This document shows positions 49,094 to 61,826 of a DNA stretch of 64,000 nucleotides, piece after piece. The position numbers and the translations under genes were made by a program. Every line of letters starts with the position of its first letter. The first letter of the stretch is position 1. The stretch spans positions 50,120-114,119 of the forward strand of contig FLMG01002775.1 in the NCBI GenBank assembly GCA_900088475.1. The letters are read 5' to 3'. The stretch is from Hyphochytrium catenoides. Taxonomy: Eukaryota; Sar; Hyphochytriomycetes; Hyphochytriales; Hyphochytriaceae. Under the pieces are notes generated by a model, which was given only the letters and a program-made list of their open reading frames with translations, did not search any database and was not told the DNA's origin.

Positions 49094-51293
49094 ATGAGTA
49101 GTAAGGGTGCGGCCCAGCAGTTCAAACTGCTGAATGGGCACTCTAGCTACTTTGCTAAACCTGGAGGAGTGCTTCCTCCCAAGACTCCTCAATCGAATAA
49201 CTCTCCCATGCCTCCTCCCAAGCACACAGATGGAAAGGCAGCTTCCATCAACCCTCAGAGTCACCAGCTAAAGCCCCTATATAAACCCACGGCTCTAGAA
49301 ATGGGCAAGGACGAAAGTGCTTTAATGGAACTTGAAGAGGCGCTCGCGAATATGTACCTAGCCAATGCAAAATCCCCATTTGCGCGTAGCTCCCGCTTTA
49401 CTAAGGATTTTACCGAGATGTACTCAGACTCTAGGTAAGAAGAGGTCAATACTTGATCGCAGTATTCCCGGAGAGAGAGAACGATCCCGGTGGATGACGT
49501 GTGCTCTCAAGCCGAGACATCAAAGACAGCTCAGGATCGACAAGGGTCACTAACTACCTTCGCCTTCTAGTCTGGACTCTCTCCGTAGACGAAAACAGCA
49601 ATTGGAAGAGAGTCTGGCCAAGAGGAAGCAGGAAGAGGAATCCAGAGCAGCACTGAAGGTCAAGCTTGCAGAAGACGAGGAGGAAAAGATCCGACTGCGA
49701 AAGGAGAAGCGAGAACAGCGCCGCTTGGAGGCTGTTAGGCAGAACTCCGCGGCAATGGAGATACAAAGAGTATTGAGAGGGTACTTTGGTCGCAAGCAAT
49801 ATAAACGGTATCAACCTCTCGCTGGCCCTAAAAATGTACATCCTAATGTCGCTCTTTACCAGCGCATCTATGCTATCTCACTCTATACCATGAAAATCCT
49901 AGCCTTCATCTGAATCCTACTAATAACACCTTCGATTTTCCTCCCGCAGGTTGAAAGAAGAGAAGATGATAGCAGCCGCGAATATCATCAAGTCAAGCAT
50001 GAAGTCCCATCTGCAAATTCAGAGAGCCAAGCGGGAGTTGGACGACCTTAAGCTTAACAAGCGGAGATTGGACAGCGGACGATATATCAACTTCAAGATT
50101 GTGACATTTATGAAGATCAAGCAAGCCAAGAAGATTCTTCTGGAGAAGAAGAGAGAGAGGGATGAGGTACTGCAAAAGGAAGCGGAGAAAAAGATGGGTA
50201 TCGCCGCAGTGCAAATTCAGCGAATAATCCGAGGAGCTCAAGGAAGGAAGAAGAGCCGACAAGCTTTTGAGGAGAGAGAAAAGAAGAGGGAAGAGAGAAG
50301 GAAAGAGACCCAAAAGAAGTCTCGCTCTCCGGAATCAAAGAAGACCAAAGGCGCAGACTCCAAATATAACCGGGGAGCGACCTCAAGGTGTGAACCAATC
50401 CGCATCATAAGTTGAAGGAATATTTAGTATCAGTTACCTCCCTTCAGGTGGATGCCCTCTCCTCTCTCTTTCCCTTCTCATGTATGCTCTACTCCGTCCC
50501 ATGGAACCCTGCTAACTCCCCTTCTTTCTTCCTTTGCAGAGAAGCATCGACCTCACCTAAGGGGGCGACATCCGCTCCACGACGGCCACCAAACAAGGCA
50601 GTGACTAACCGAATGGCGTCAAAAAAGAGCTTAATATTGCACAAAGATAAGGAAAGTGACGTTAATCGAAGAAAGAGTAAAGATCAGCTCTTAGCAAAAG
50701 ACGAGACCTCATCGCAAGGGAAAGAGGAAGTTGTCGGAACGGGTAACGAAGCTAGCAGCGCACCATATATAGAAGCGGGATCGTCATCAAGCTCTACACG
50801 ACCTGGTAGCAATGGGGGCTCCCAGCAATCCTCTCATTCCCGTCCCATCACTGCAAGTGGGGGTAGGGGACCTCGCACTCAGACAAACAGCAGTACTGAC
50901 ACGGATGGGGCTGCTCATCTCTCATTGAGACCTGGAAGTCAAGATAAGCCAGAAAGGTTGCCTGCTGCTGACTCTCCAACAGAAGGCCGAGGTTCCGAGA
51001 GGCCGTCGGAGTCCGAATGGGAACAGGATGAGCTAGAGGAAGATCGAGAGGAAAGTTCAGACTATCCTTTGACAGACATCTCGGCCAACGACCTAGAGCA
51101 AGATGATAAGCTTGGGAGGGCAATGGCAGAACAGGGAAGCCAGCAATACCTTGAAACAGCCAAGGCAGCGACGGAAAAAGGCAAAACCTCGGCAGAGTTC
51201 GCGGAGAACGCAGGGACACAGGATGCCCCTTTTCAGAAGCCAATCGTCCCGCAGAGTGAAAGTAGACCAGCGGTACTAGCGGATGAACATTAA
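49094..51293 (+). CDS. IQ-motif coiled-coil protein
   Basis: Four exons are supported: 49094 to about 49434, about 49570-49789, about 49950-50388, and about 50541-51293. The joins are TCTAG/GTAAGA...TTCTAG, AACG/GTATCA...CGCAG and TCAAG/GTGTGA...TGCAG, and all keep frame. The N-terminus is Pro-rich (PPKTPQ, PPPKH). The second exon is a highly charged helix ending in the IQ motif EIQRVLRGYFGRKQYKR. The third is more charged helix with a second IQ motif, QIQRIIRGAQGRKKSR, followed by a very basic Arg/Lys/Glu stretch. The last exon is Ser/Thr/Glu-rich and probably disordered. IQ motifs bind calmodulin or related EF-hand light chains, so a Ca2+-regulated scaffold or cytoskeletal/ciliary protein is inferred. 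I do not recognise a specific orthologue. Its stop lies 90 bases from the convergent anoctamin stop. Confidence 0.8.
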
Positions 51294-51383
51294 CTTGAGA
51301 AGAGAGTAAGAAAAGGAGAGACAACTACTGAGAGACACACCCAGTTCTTTTGAAATATTTAAGCTAGGGTAAGCAAGCTATAT

Positions 51384-54300
51384 CTACCACGAAGAATAGT
51401 TGCCGGAATCCCATCGGGATGCAAGTTTTTTCCTTTCTTCAGTAGCCACTTGGGCCGCCTCATCTCGCGACCGAATAGAAGGCTGGTAGGCCGTGCCCCC
51501 TACATTTTCCTCCAAACTGTTGCTGTTGGACGCGACAGTGATCTGGGTTTCCAACTGATTTAAGTCCCTCGCTGGAACCTTTAGAGGCGGGCTTGCTAGC
51601 GACCGTAGGTGTCCCATCCCACCCTGTGCTGCACGAGGCTGAGGTTCTTCTTTCTCCTCGGCAAACGTTTCGTCACGTTGCCTAAAAGATCGCTTCTTGG
51701 CGAGGAAGTTTCCACGTCTAATCCTCATTTGGATGGGCTTGGGCACCGCTCCAAGATAGCGGTACATAAGCTTTCAAGAGATTAGGAAGGTTAAAAACTC
51801 AGGGAAGTCCCAAGACGGATAACGACAACAATATCAACATCAGTTCAAAGGTGAAACTCCAGAGACGAGAGGTGGGGCAGTCCTAGCAAGAACACACTCC
51901 ATAGGAGGAGCAGAAATGACTTGTAGCCACTCAAAACGCATCAAGAGAAAGGCAAGCTAGTAATAACGGTTAAAGACTCTGTAGCCCTTACCCAACAAAT
52001 CAGTAAGAGTGCATGTTCCGCGACCACAGCATCAATAACCCTTGTGGTTGCATTTATACAACCAAAGTCTGGAGTGAGCTTGAAAGCTCTGGCAGTACCC
52101 GAAAGTTGCAAATGGTAGAGAACAAGGGGCAAGCTGTTAGGGACCCAAGAGCAGAGCCAGGATTGTGCGGCGAGCTGGTTGATGAACAGGGATGAGTTGC
52201 CCCAATAACCTCAAGTTAAGCCCTACCGCAAATCAGGCCCAAACCGCTGCCGGAAGGTATCCCTACAGCTTTGGAAGAACATCTCATATGCTCCTACAAA
52301 TAGATATCCCAGAGACACGGCCAGTAGAGGGAACAGAAGACTGATTAAGGGCTACCAAGGCCTTGACCAAGGACGCAATCAGGGGAATTGATGTGAAGGG
52401 AACACTGAGAAGGACAAGGGATGGTAAAACAGGCACTCGACTCAAAGCGTTGAGCTAGATATACAACCACGTGCTACCACCTGTAGATACGAAGACGAGC
52501 GCAACCTGTCACAAGCGCTCCGTTAGTCATGTTCACGGACTTTAGGAGTCAAGACCAGCCTTCCTCTTACATTTATAAGCAAACCGGAGATGGCAAGAAA
52601 GTAGAGGACTCTCTCCCACTCTCCAATGCCCCGAGCTCGTCTTGGACAGGGCCTCTAATTTTTTTATGCAATCAGTGTCAGTGTCGTCCACCGAGACTCT
52701 TAAATAGCTCTTCGAAGGCATATTGGTTGTGATTTGTCTTACCTTGCCCGTCTGGCAAAGTCTGAAGACATCTCCACGTAGTTTGAAGGCATTGATGATG
52801 AAACACACGAAAGGCATGGGAGGCCACAGCATTCCAAACCTAGGGACCACGGTAGTAGAGACAATGTGAGACGAAAGAGATGGTAAAGTTGTCACTGGAA
52901 TGGAAGCGCCAGGAAGAGGAGCTAGACAGGAGTATCACCCTTACATGACTACAAAGCCATACTGAACGATAGCTGCGTGATAGTCTTCATAGGGATCATA
53001 GTTCACTTGACTATGTTGGAACAAAAGGTCTCGGGCCTATCATGGTTGGTTAACCGGTAAGTGAACCGTCTCTGCGTATCTTCTCTACGTCCGCTTTATT
53101 TTAGTGTTGATTCCATTCACTGCCCACATCGTGACTCTGTATGCCCTTTGCCCCATCTGACTAGGGAACTCATCCACCCCTGCCGCTGATCAAATTATTA
53201 CCTTAGTGTTTAGTAGCTCCAAGTCATCTGCATTGTTCTCAATGAATTTCTGTCTTTCCATGTTTAAAAACGGATCCCTAAGCACAGATGAAGGCAAGAA
53301 CCAAGTAAGCTCGGACGTGTAAAAATGGTCAACGGCATTTCCTTTAGATTCAGTTGGCCAGACGCCGTTACGAACCTATCTGTTTCAAAGTCCAGCTCTC
53401 CCAAAAGCTTCTTCTCTCCTTTTGCTCTCGCTGCACGCATGAGCTAAGGGAATGCGGCAGTGAAGAGGAGTTCAGTCAAACCCGGCGAAACTTCCTGTCC
53501 TTCTCCAGCCTCAGGGGATCCTACCTCTCTGTCAGCTCTCCGTCTCCAAAACTCTTGACGCTTCTTGAGAACCCATGGGACAAGTATTGCCACTAAGAGA
53601 TTGAGTCCTGAAAGCCTGTTAGACTTTCCCCCAACAGAGATCGAGCGATACAATTCCCGCAAGAATTACAACAGCGAGAAAGCGAAGAAAAGGGGCCACG
53701 AACGGTGGCTGAAGAAGAAGCATCAAGACGACAGTTAGTGCAGAAATGCAGGGGAGCCCTATAAGCTCGTCATTCAAAATTGTTGGGAGGATAGTTAAAT
53801 GTAGATGGGCGGCGAAGAGTGAAGTAGCATTGAGCGCCGAATACCACCTTGGGTGATTATTATGGGAGTGATGAACAGCTGCTGAAGGTCCAAGTTCTCT
53901 CGATCAAATGTGATGAGCCCTCGGCAGGGACGACAGGAATCTGGGGATCGGGGACAGGACGCGCAGGAGGAGCCACCCTCCTTAAGATATGGTCCGAAAC
54001 AGCAGTTCATAGGGTCGCGCCACAGGGCTGGAGGTAGTCGGTCAGACAGAGCATATTGGATGACAAGGCGACTTGCACCATCGATAATGTAGCACGAGAG
54101 CAGAACCCATTAGAGGGCAATAACAAAGAAGGAAGAAAGCGTGGAAGGGCATCACACGTACCACTATTTAGCAGATTGGTGACGAGATCACCTTGCCCTG
54201 GTATGACATACACAAAAGCCAACTGCCAAGGGTTAACGTCAAGAAAGCGGTTAAGCGTCCGAAAAGCATGGAGGGGTGGTCCCGGCTTTATGATGTGGAG

Positions 54301-57300
54301 TCTATGGGAAAGAAGACATTCGACGGCGCGAGAGCCCGGACGATCTACTTCTTGATACACTGCAACAGTCACCTTACCAGTAAGAACCACATATAGTAGT
54401 TGATGAAGTCCAAGAGAAACAGCTTCCGAATTAAGGACTTTTCAAATTGCTATTGGAGAGAGGAGAATGATTGATGAAGAAGACAATCTCAGTCGTAAGA
54501 TTTGGGATAGCAGCATTTGACATGAGTAAGGGTGAACCTCTTCTGTTCTCCAGTTCTCCCAACTGGTGAATAACCGTGCGGCGTTGCTGACGATAACATT
54601 CCACTGACATGAGTGAAGCATCCGAACGGTGAGTACGACTGATCAATACAACCCCTCCAGTCGGCCAGACACTTATCGTACCTGAAAGATATCAACGAAG
54701 AGGCCAAAGATGATGCCTCCAACCAGTATTAAAGACCACTAAGGAACAAACAGGGTGCAAGCTTAATTAGATAAGAATATGGTGTAAGGGAGACTGGCAT
54801 GCAACAGAAGAGAACAGCTCTAGAGTAAAGAGTGCCTGAGCAACCAGAAGTCGTCAACAACGAAGCAAAGATGATGCCTCCAACCCCATTTAGGGCCTAC
54901 TGAGGTACAAACAAGGTTGACAAACGTAAAGGATGTAATGTGGAGAGACTGGGATGCCACAAAAGAGAATAGGCGTATTGGCTCATAAGCTCAAGAGTAA
55001 AGAGTGACCGCGCACCGAAAGTCATAGCGAGCAGTAAGTACGGCGACACAATGTGAGCAAAATACGGCGACAAGAGATGAGAACTACAGCGTGCAGCGGC
55101 CGAACGTAGGAAAGACCTCAAGTGTAAACAAAGAAGACATCGACTTTGCGATACCTGGATGGTGAAGAGGCCCGATTGTGGAAAGTGCACCTTGAGAGCC
55201 TCAAAGGCAGTAATCCAGATCCCAATGAAAGCAATCATCACAACCATTTGAACCAGTAGAAATAGCCCCGAACAGATGAACTGAGGCACATGAAGGGAGC
55301 AAGAATAGGACTGTCAACGTCGATGTCCAGGAGGACCGCTGCGGAGTCATCTATGCTGAATTCACGAATACAAGGCCTATGGCAGTTCTAAACTCAAAAT
55401 AGCCAGAGACAATCGTGCCTCACCTTGGGCACTCTTTTCCACGAAGCATAAGCAACGGTTATCTCGCCAGTCACAGGCGAAACGACGCTAGATCCATAAA
55501 ATCTAGGGTTATGATATTCGAAACCCTGACAAGTTATGTTAGAGCTTAGCTATCAGGGTTACATCTTCCGAGCTGGCAGCTATGACTGCCATACGTATGC
55601 CAGCATACCTGCGAGTTTTCACCTCGAGCTTCACTCCAAGAGTATCGAAGCTCGGCTTCAAGCAGCGCGACAGGATGGAACAACGGGATAACCGGATAGC
55701 AAAGCTGAGAGGGTCCAAGAAGACAATTTGGCAACCAGAAACGGCCTACCATTTCTTCTCTGCCAGTGCTTCAAGAACAAAAAGGACCAGAAGACACAAA
55801 TAGTTGCGCCCCAAAAAGGTAGGATCTAGGAGGAACACGACAGGCCACAGGAAGTGAGGAACAGGGAGAAATCGAAAAGTAACATTTCGATTACCAGCAC
55901 GTAAGTCTGCTTGGAGATAGATCCTGACTCTTGGACTATAGTGAGCAACATTCCCAGCAAAGCTAAAGGAAGCAGCCACGTGCTGAATGAAGAAGCATTA
56001 GGCATAAGGAGCACCAAGCAATTTTTTTATACGGGGTCAAATAGATGAAGTTTGGAGAGAGATAGGTGCGCAGAGCTTCCATGCTTCCTCCCAGAAAGAG
56101 TATGATGCCTAACTGACTTGTAATGGCTCATGAAGGCGAAGTAATACGCCACTTTCTCCCCAAAATTGAACCTCACAGTCTCTATGAACGCATTCCTACG
56201 GCAAAGAGAAGTTCTGAAGGTTACCGCTATTATGGAATGAAAAACGCGGCCGCATCCGAGACATATTCAGTAAGAGGGTAGCGTGCACAGGGAAGAACGT
56301 AGAGGCAACCAGCGCTAAGTAGTCAAATAGAGATAAAAAGAGCCACAAAGCTCAATGCGGATAACAGTAAGCTCACGCTTTCAGCTCCAGTTGAGACCCC
56401 GAGTACTTCGCCAAAAGGAAGAGGTTGATCTCCTCGTCATGTACAGGGAACACGTCCGCGATATAGCTGCTTTTCTCTGGTGAAACACTGCACTGTTCCC
56501 GCACCACATAGTCCAATATCTGCACCCTTTCAGCCTATGGACGAGCCCAGAGATATGTGAATCGTCCCTAATCATCTCCGGTAACGCAGCACCACGCCTT
56601 CACATGTTGGGCAGTTTTGCACTCCATCCCTTCGTTCTATTCACTGCCATTGTATTAGTGCCGTCTTCTCCCATCCTCCTACGTACCGGAGTGATAAGGA
56701 AGTTCCGGGCGGTATCGAGCACGTTGATTTCCAACCCATGGCGCTCTTAAGGTGGTGAAAGGACCCCCACAGCATGAGGATGTTTGATGACAAGCAGGAC
56801 AGGACTTAGCGGAGTGGTGCAACTTGTTCTCATCCTTTCCGCTTTACTTCATCTTGCCAATTTCCGCACTCATCTCCAACTGTGCAAGGCCCAACATTCC
56901 TCCTGGTTCCTCTCTCATCTTCGTCTATTCTACCTAAACTACACGGGCTTGGCAACAAACGTACCGTCCTCCAACCATTGCTTCTGCTGGAGCTGGAGCC
57001 AAATGTGCTTTACGACATCAACCTCGGCCCTTATGAGCAGGAGGTAATACTTGCTCAACTGCATGCAGGTTGTGAGTTCTTCGATTCGTGAAAAGTTGCA
57101 GCTGCGTCGCCAGCACCGTCCCTCGAATCCCTCCACCTAGCTATCTACCCTCTCTCTTATGTCCAATGTACGTATACGCTGGTCGCTTGGTTAGCAGCAG
57201 AAGTTCAACTCACCAGGGTGTCCGTGTCACCCCCGCTAGTGATAATGTCGACAGAGAGGCCGCTTTGGCAGAGTTTCTCCACAATCTGCCTATCAGTCCA

Positions 57301-58164
57301 ACACCAAACGCCAAACAGTTCAACAAGAAGAATAAGGAAGAGATAATTTGCTATATGACAATAGCAAGATGCCGAGTGCCACAATTCACGAACGTTAAAT
57401 TTGCAGTCAAACAGTCAGGCAAGCCGTAGACCAGAGTGGTAGCACTGGACAAAGCACGAGCTTAACGACGAGAGAGAAAGTGGCAGCTTCAAACCTACTC
57501 AATGCAAGCAAAGGCTTGGTCATCTTTCCAGTCCGTCTCCGCGACCCTAGTGACTGCAAAGATTCCTTTTCGTCTCTTAAGCCTGATTAGGATTATGAGT
57601 TAGGCGTATTGCAAACTATTCAACGTCTTCCTCACGATAACGCGAAGGAAAGGAGGGACCTAGAGCTGGATATTGCCCTCAGCCGAGAAGCCTCCAGAGA
57701 ACTAGCTAGGAAGGTACGGAACTCAACAGAGTTAGGAGGAGCTCCAACATCAAGCTGCATATATACAAAACGCAATGCGAGGCTTGGATAATAAAGACAT
57801 GGGCTGAGCGGGGCACACACCGCTTTTTGATTACAATGGCGAGATCGTAGACAAGTTGCTCCTCTCTTAAGTGTGCGCCTTTGAGGTACCGGCTGCGCCC
57901 TACCCCTCTTTCCTTTGCCTTGTCGAGCTCTCTAGAAACACTAGACTCTTCGGTGCTCTCCCGCTGATCCTCAGAAAGCATGATGGGTTGAGCAGTTGAC
58001 ACTAGACCCCGTCGACGGGCTGAGCTCTGAGTCCCATATGATGGTGGAGGTGGTCTCTTCCTCGAGTAAAGCTGCTGCGTTTCCGCCGTAAGACGAGTTG
58101 GACCGAAAGCACTTGCCATAGGTGCCAAAGGTGGGGTCCCTTGCCTTGAGGGTGGACGATCCAT
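51384..58164 (-). CDS. Anoctamin/TMEM16 family membrane protein
   Basis: This is a multi-exon gene for a roughly ten-helix TMEM16 protein, a family of Ca2+-activated chloride channels and lipid scramblases. Anchors down the minus strand: exon 1 (from ATG 58164) ends LVYDLAIVIKK and joins RQIVEKLCQSGL (about 57285). Next is KYYLLLIRAEVDVVKHIW (about 57055), then ERVQILDYVV (about 56540). FNFGEKVAYYFAFM (about 56165) and LGIILFLGG (about 56115) form helix 1, with a one-base frame break between them. Then come WLLPLALLGMLL (about 55970), ICVFWSFLFLKHWQRRN (about 55790), SPVTGEITVAYASWKRVPK (about 55475), FIGIWITAFEALKVHFP (about 55225), GGIIFGLFVDIFQ (about 54720), LFTSWENWRTEE (about 54560), DFINYYMWFLL (about 54400), YEDYHAAIVQYGFVVM (about 53000) and the helix at 52870-52750. 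AEHALLLI (about 52020) is near the end. The charged tail stops at TAG 51384-51386. Channel versus scramblase activity is not decidable. Some exon joins remain unresolved. Confidence 0.85.
54694..55024. repeat. Imperfect tandem duplication, period about 165 bp, inside the anoctamin gene
   Basis: Copy A begins AACGAAG at 54694 and copy B begins AACGAAG at 54859. Shared words in the same order are AAAGATGATGCCTCCAACC, ACT(A/G)AGG(A/T)ACAAACA, GAGACTGG(C/G)ATGC, AGAGAA(C/T)AG, AGAGTAAAGAGTG and GAA(A)GTC. Copy A contains the small anoctamin exon encoding GGIIFGLFVDIFQ. Copy B keeps the matching VGGIIFA codons but no good donor at the equivalent place. Confidence 0.8.
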
Positions 58165-58906
58165 TCTTCCGAATCTGACCTCAACCAGCTAAGAAGGTGG
58201 TTAACCGTCTTCCATTGCACTTACCCGTATGACTAAGTGATTCAATCGCAGTGCTCTATCGTCACTATATTAGATGCAGCTCCACGACCTGCTGGGTGAT
58301 GCACAGCGATAGTTCTATGTGCATCAGCGATCTGTGAGAGATCATCGGGCTGAGCTGCAGATCCGGGCAAAGCTTCAGAATACGGAAGTGAAGCAGGTGG
58401 AGGAAGTGTGATGCTTCTTACTTGTCAGTTCATAGTAATCACGCGCAACGGCTCTTTGATAATCGGATCCCTCCGAGTAACGGATCTATTGTTGGTACCG
58501 TCCTCAAATGCTCAACCACGCACCAGTGCCTTTCCATACAATGAGGACACTTTGAAGCCTCTGCCTCTCATCAGCCTTAGAACATCGAGTAGGCTAGATC
58601 TGCAGATCAGGTCTCTGCCAGTCTCCGTGAAGTTGAAGTTAGGTATGAAGCCTGCGGGCGCAAAGGTATGTCGGGACGGCCAGCAAGCTTAATGTTGTCC
58701 ATCCTGGGATGCTCCAGAGGTCTCCATATCGGCTAGCACACTAATTTCTCTTCGCAATCTAACATCAGTGAGAAAGCGGGACCACGCCACCTCATGGCAT
58801 CAGAAAGGCTGCTTTGCCATAACCGGAGAGTGGTTTGGCTATCTGTCATACGAAATGTAAAGTAATTGCTTTTCCTTTAAATATTATCAGCACCATGATC
58901 GGCGCG
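58165..58906. other. Intergenic spacer upstream of anoctamin
   Basis: This 0.74 kb stretch lies between the anoctamin start and the COQ8-like stop, both on the minus strand. A plus-strand frame at 58408-58692 has no recognisable domain. It should hold the anoctamin promoter and the COQ8-like 3' end. Confidence 0.45.
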
Positions 58907-61826
58907 CTATTGGGAGCTCGCTTGATACTCCTCCCAGACCTCTTCCAACACATCTCTACAGCTCACCACTGCTTTCAGCTTGATGCACGCCAAATAGGCA
59001 CCTGAGAGCTTTCTATGCAGTGAGTAGGCCTCCTGGGGTGGTGGAGTGAGCCTATCCTTCATGAAGATCTCGCCGTACTCTGCTAGCCTCGTCACCATCC
59101 TGCTGCCGGAGAAGTCGAATGGCTGATGAGAGCGAAAGGGCTCACCAACCACAAGACCTGCCAACTCATGTGCTCTTTTCATGGTGGGTGATTCGTCGCC
59201 TACGTGCACATAGTGAGAAGCATGTTTGGCGAAGAAGCAGAAGATTCTGCAAATGTCATTGACGATCACCTCACCTGTGAGAAACCCTAGCTTGATGGAT
59301 GACTCCATTAGCATCTTCGTATCCCTCTCCGCAGCACCCCACACAATCCTGGACAATAGATCGAGTTAGCCTACTACTGTTACCTCCAGTCGCAGACCCA
59401 CGTCAGCCTCTTGGGCAGGGCCGCAGAGCAAATAGTCAAGAAGCGGCCGAAAGAGAGGCCCCAATGTGGGCACAGCAGTCAGACACGGATGACTCACTTC
59501 AGGTACTCCTCGACGAAATCCTTGCTATAGTCCCTCGCGGCCCCGAAGTCAATGAGCGATAGAACCTTCGACTCCGGGCAATAGAGGAAGTTGCCCCAGT
59601 TGGGGTCCGTTTGCATGAAACGCCAGTGGAAGAGCTCTTTGATGGTCACCTCCAGGACGGTCCTTGCTATCCTGTTTCGTTCCTATACCGATAGCCGAGG
59701 AAAGAGGAAGGTGGTCGGCCAGTGCAATGGATTTTGGAGCAATGAGGGAAAAGAGATAGATAGCCCAACCGACGACCGGGATATGAGCTACTTTTATGGA
59801 AGACAGAGCTACAACGTAAGCACTGAAGTGTATAGAGTCTGAGAGAGAGTTGTACCTCTTGCGATAAGCTATCGCACTTATCTATCGATTCGCCGTCAAC
59901 CAGCTCGGTTGTGAGCACCTTCTTCGTTGTGAGCTCTGGAATGACTTGTGGCACATTCACTGCCGAGGAAAAGTGTGCATCCTGGATCAGGTCACGATAC
60001 CGCACCTGATTAGCAGCCTCGCGCTCGTAGTCGCACTCCGCCTTTAACTCCTCCCTTCCCACCCTGTGATTCAAGCAAGTCATATTTATAACGCAAACAC
60101 TAGATACGACACTATCCTCTTCTCTCTCTCATCAGTAGATTGAGGTGATACAACTAGCAACCATAAGCCCTCTACAGGATACCAGAAGACAAAGAGCAAG
60201 CTTTCAAATCGAAGCAAACAGAGCTACAGAATTAGATAAGGAACGAACCCAGAAGAGGAGCGACTAGATCTGAAGATGTACCTGATGATCTCATCAACGT
60301 ATAGACCCTTAGGAAGAAGGTTGGTATACGTAAAAAGACGCTTGAGGTTCTTAAGGTCGCTATCGATGCTATTGGCAACTCCAGGATATTGGACTTTCAG
60401 AGCCACCTCTCTGCCGTCCTCAAGAACAGCCCGATGGACCTTGTTTGAGCAAAGAGATCGTGAGGAGAGGAGCCTTAGAGAGATCCAAACGAAGGTCTAG
60501 CTGATTTTATGAGTTGCACTAGAGAAAGTCGCATCAGAGGGCCAAAAGCACCAACCTGCCCAATAGACGCCGCGGCGAGAGGCCGTTCCTCAAAGTCCCG
60601 GAAATTCTTTCTCCAATCGTCCCCGAGCTCCGTAGCTAGCATCTCGAATAGCTGCGCTTTTGGCATCACATCAGCCCTGAGGATAGCAGGCGCGAATGAG
60701 TCAACGGAGGAAGAGTTGGGTACATGTAATCCTCGCTTACCCCTGTCTAACCCTCTCAAGGGCAACTCTAAGTGTTGGAGGAAGTATGGATTCGTCCTGA
60801 ATGCTTAGAAGCTGGCCCAGCTTCAGAGCGGCGCCCCTCATCTCACAAAGAGTTTTCGCGAGTGCTTCCGCATTCGCATCTGATGCCAGTGCTGATCTGA
60901 CGGGGGATCCGCCCTCTTTACCTATTATGGGAAGAACAGGGTCAGCTTCGAGTTGGGCACTGCTTTAGGATCAACAGAGGATATGGGGGACTTTAAACGG
61001 AGAGCGCCATACCTATGTTTTTTATACTCTCTGAGACTGTTCCTGCGACGAGCTTTGCCGCCAAGGTCCCAAATCCAAGGACTCGCTCCAAAGGAGTTGA
61101 AGGGACGTGCGTCTCGTTCCACTGCATGCGTACTGGCTTTACATTCCTAGGCTTAGGCCTGATAGTTGGCTCCCTCAGGCCCGCCACGTTCTCTAACCCA
61201 CCTACAGGTGGACTTGAGAAGGTAGCAGGGGAGGGAGTTGAGGCTTGAAATGTCTCCTGCTTGTCTAGTTTTATCCGAGGCGTAGGTGCAGGTTCCTCGG
61301 CCTTTGGCGGTGGCAGAGGCTGTACGCTAGGACGAACTACTGACCCATCATTTTCTTTAGCTAACGTCCCAGATGGAGCAGTAGGAGCTTCAAAGACGAC
61401 TGGTGCTGTCTTCTGAGTTGCATCGGGTCCGGCGGTCTTTAGAGCCACTTTGGTATCTAAGGCCGGGTTGACCGGTACGTCCTCCCTCCCCCATTCCAGC
61501 GCCTGGGCAGGCACTTCCAACTCAAAGTCTATGCCAATTGGCTGTGCTGGAGATGTTGAGTCCTCAGATTGTCCTCTTGTGAACACATCCTCCTCCACCA
61601 GTACTGACGATGATGGCGGAGGAGTCCTAGAGGCAGATCTGGCTGCATTTGCCGCCTGCTGCTGGACCTGGCTAATGACCGATGGGATAACTTGCGCGAC
61701 TTCGGTGGAATGTTTGAGTACACGATCAGCGGCATATTTGGCCTGCGGTTGCGAGATGCGAACCGCCTGTTCCGCTACCAGGCCCACGCCCTGCAACACT
61801 CTCGAGGCGCTTGTGAGCCAGTTCAT
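58907..61826 (-). CDS. COQ8: COQ8/ADCK3-type atypical kinase (ABC1 family)
   Basis: This is a UbiB/ABC1-family atypical kinase-fold ATPase. Mitochondrial members (yeast Coq8, human ADCK3/COQ8A) support ubiquinone synthesis. The first exon (61826 to about 60993) holds an N-terminal helical region, then about 170 residues of Pro/Ala/Ser-rich linker, then the start of the ABC1 core. Core motifs: [10 protein letters not shown], the family KxGQ motif (about 60820); [10 protein letters not shown] (about 60665); [14 protein letters not shown] with the Ala-rich loop that replaces a normal glycine loop (about 60570); [19 protein letters not shown] (about 60400); EECDYEREA-like [18 protein letters not shown] (about 60035); [12 protein letters not shown] (about 59920); [13 protein letters not shown] (about 59605); [10 protein letters not shown] (about 59555); and [25 protein letters not shown] (about 59035). 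The stop is at 58907-58909. The close match to ADCK3, including KLGQ and AAASIGQV, makes the subfamily firm. Mitochondrial targeting is inferred from the family; the N-terminus is not a textbook presequence. Confidence 0.93.

Noticed and set aside
57609-57791. Plus-strand frame with a helical, charged sequence (NAKERRDLELDIALSREAS)
   Set aside because: It lies antisense inside the first anoctamin intron, has no supporting neighbours, and the flanking anoctamin exons splice in frame across it.
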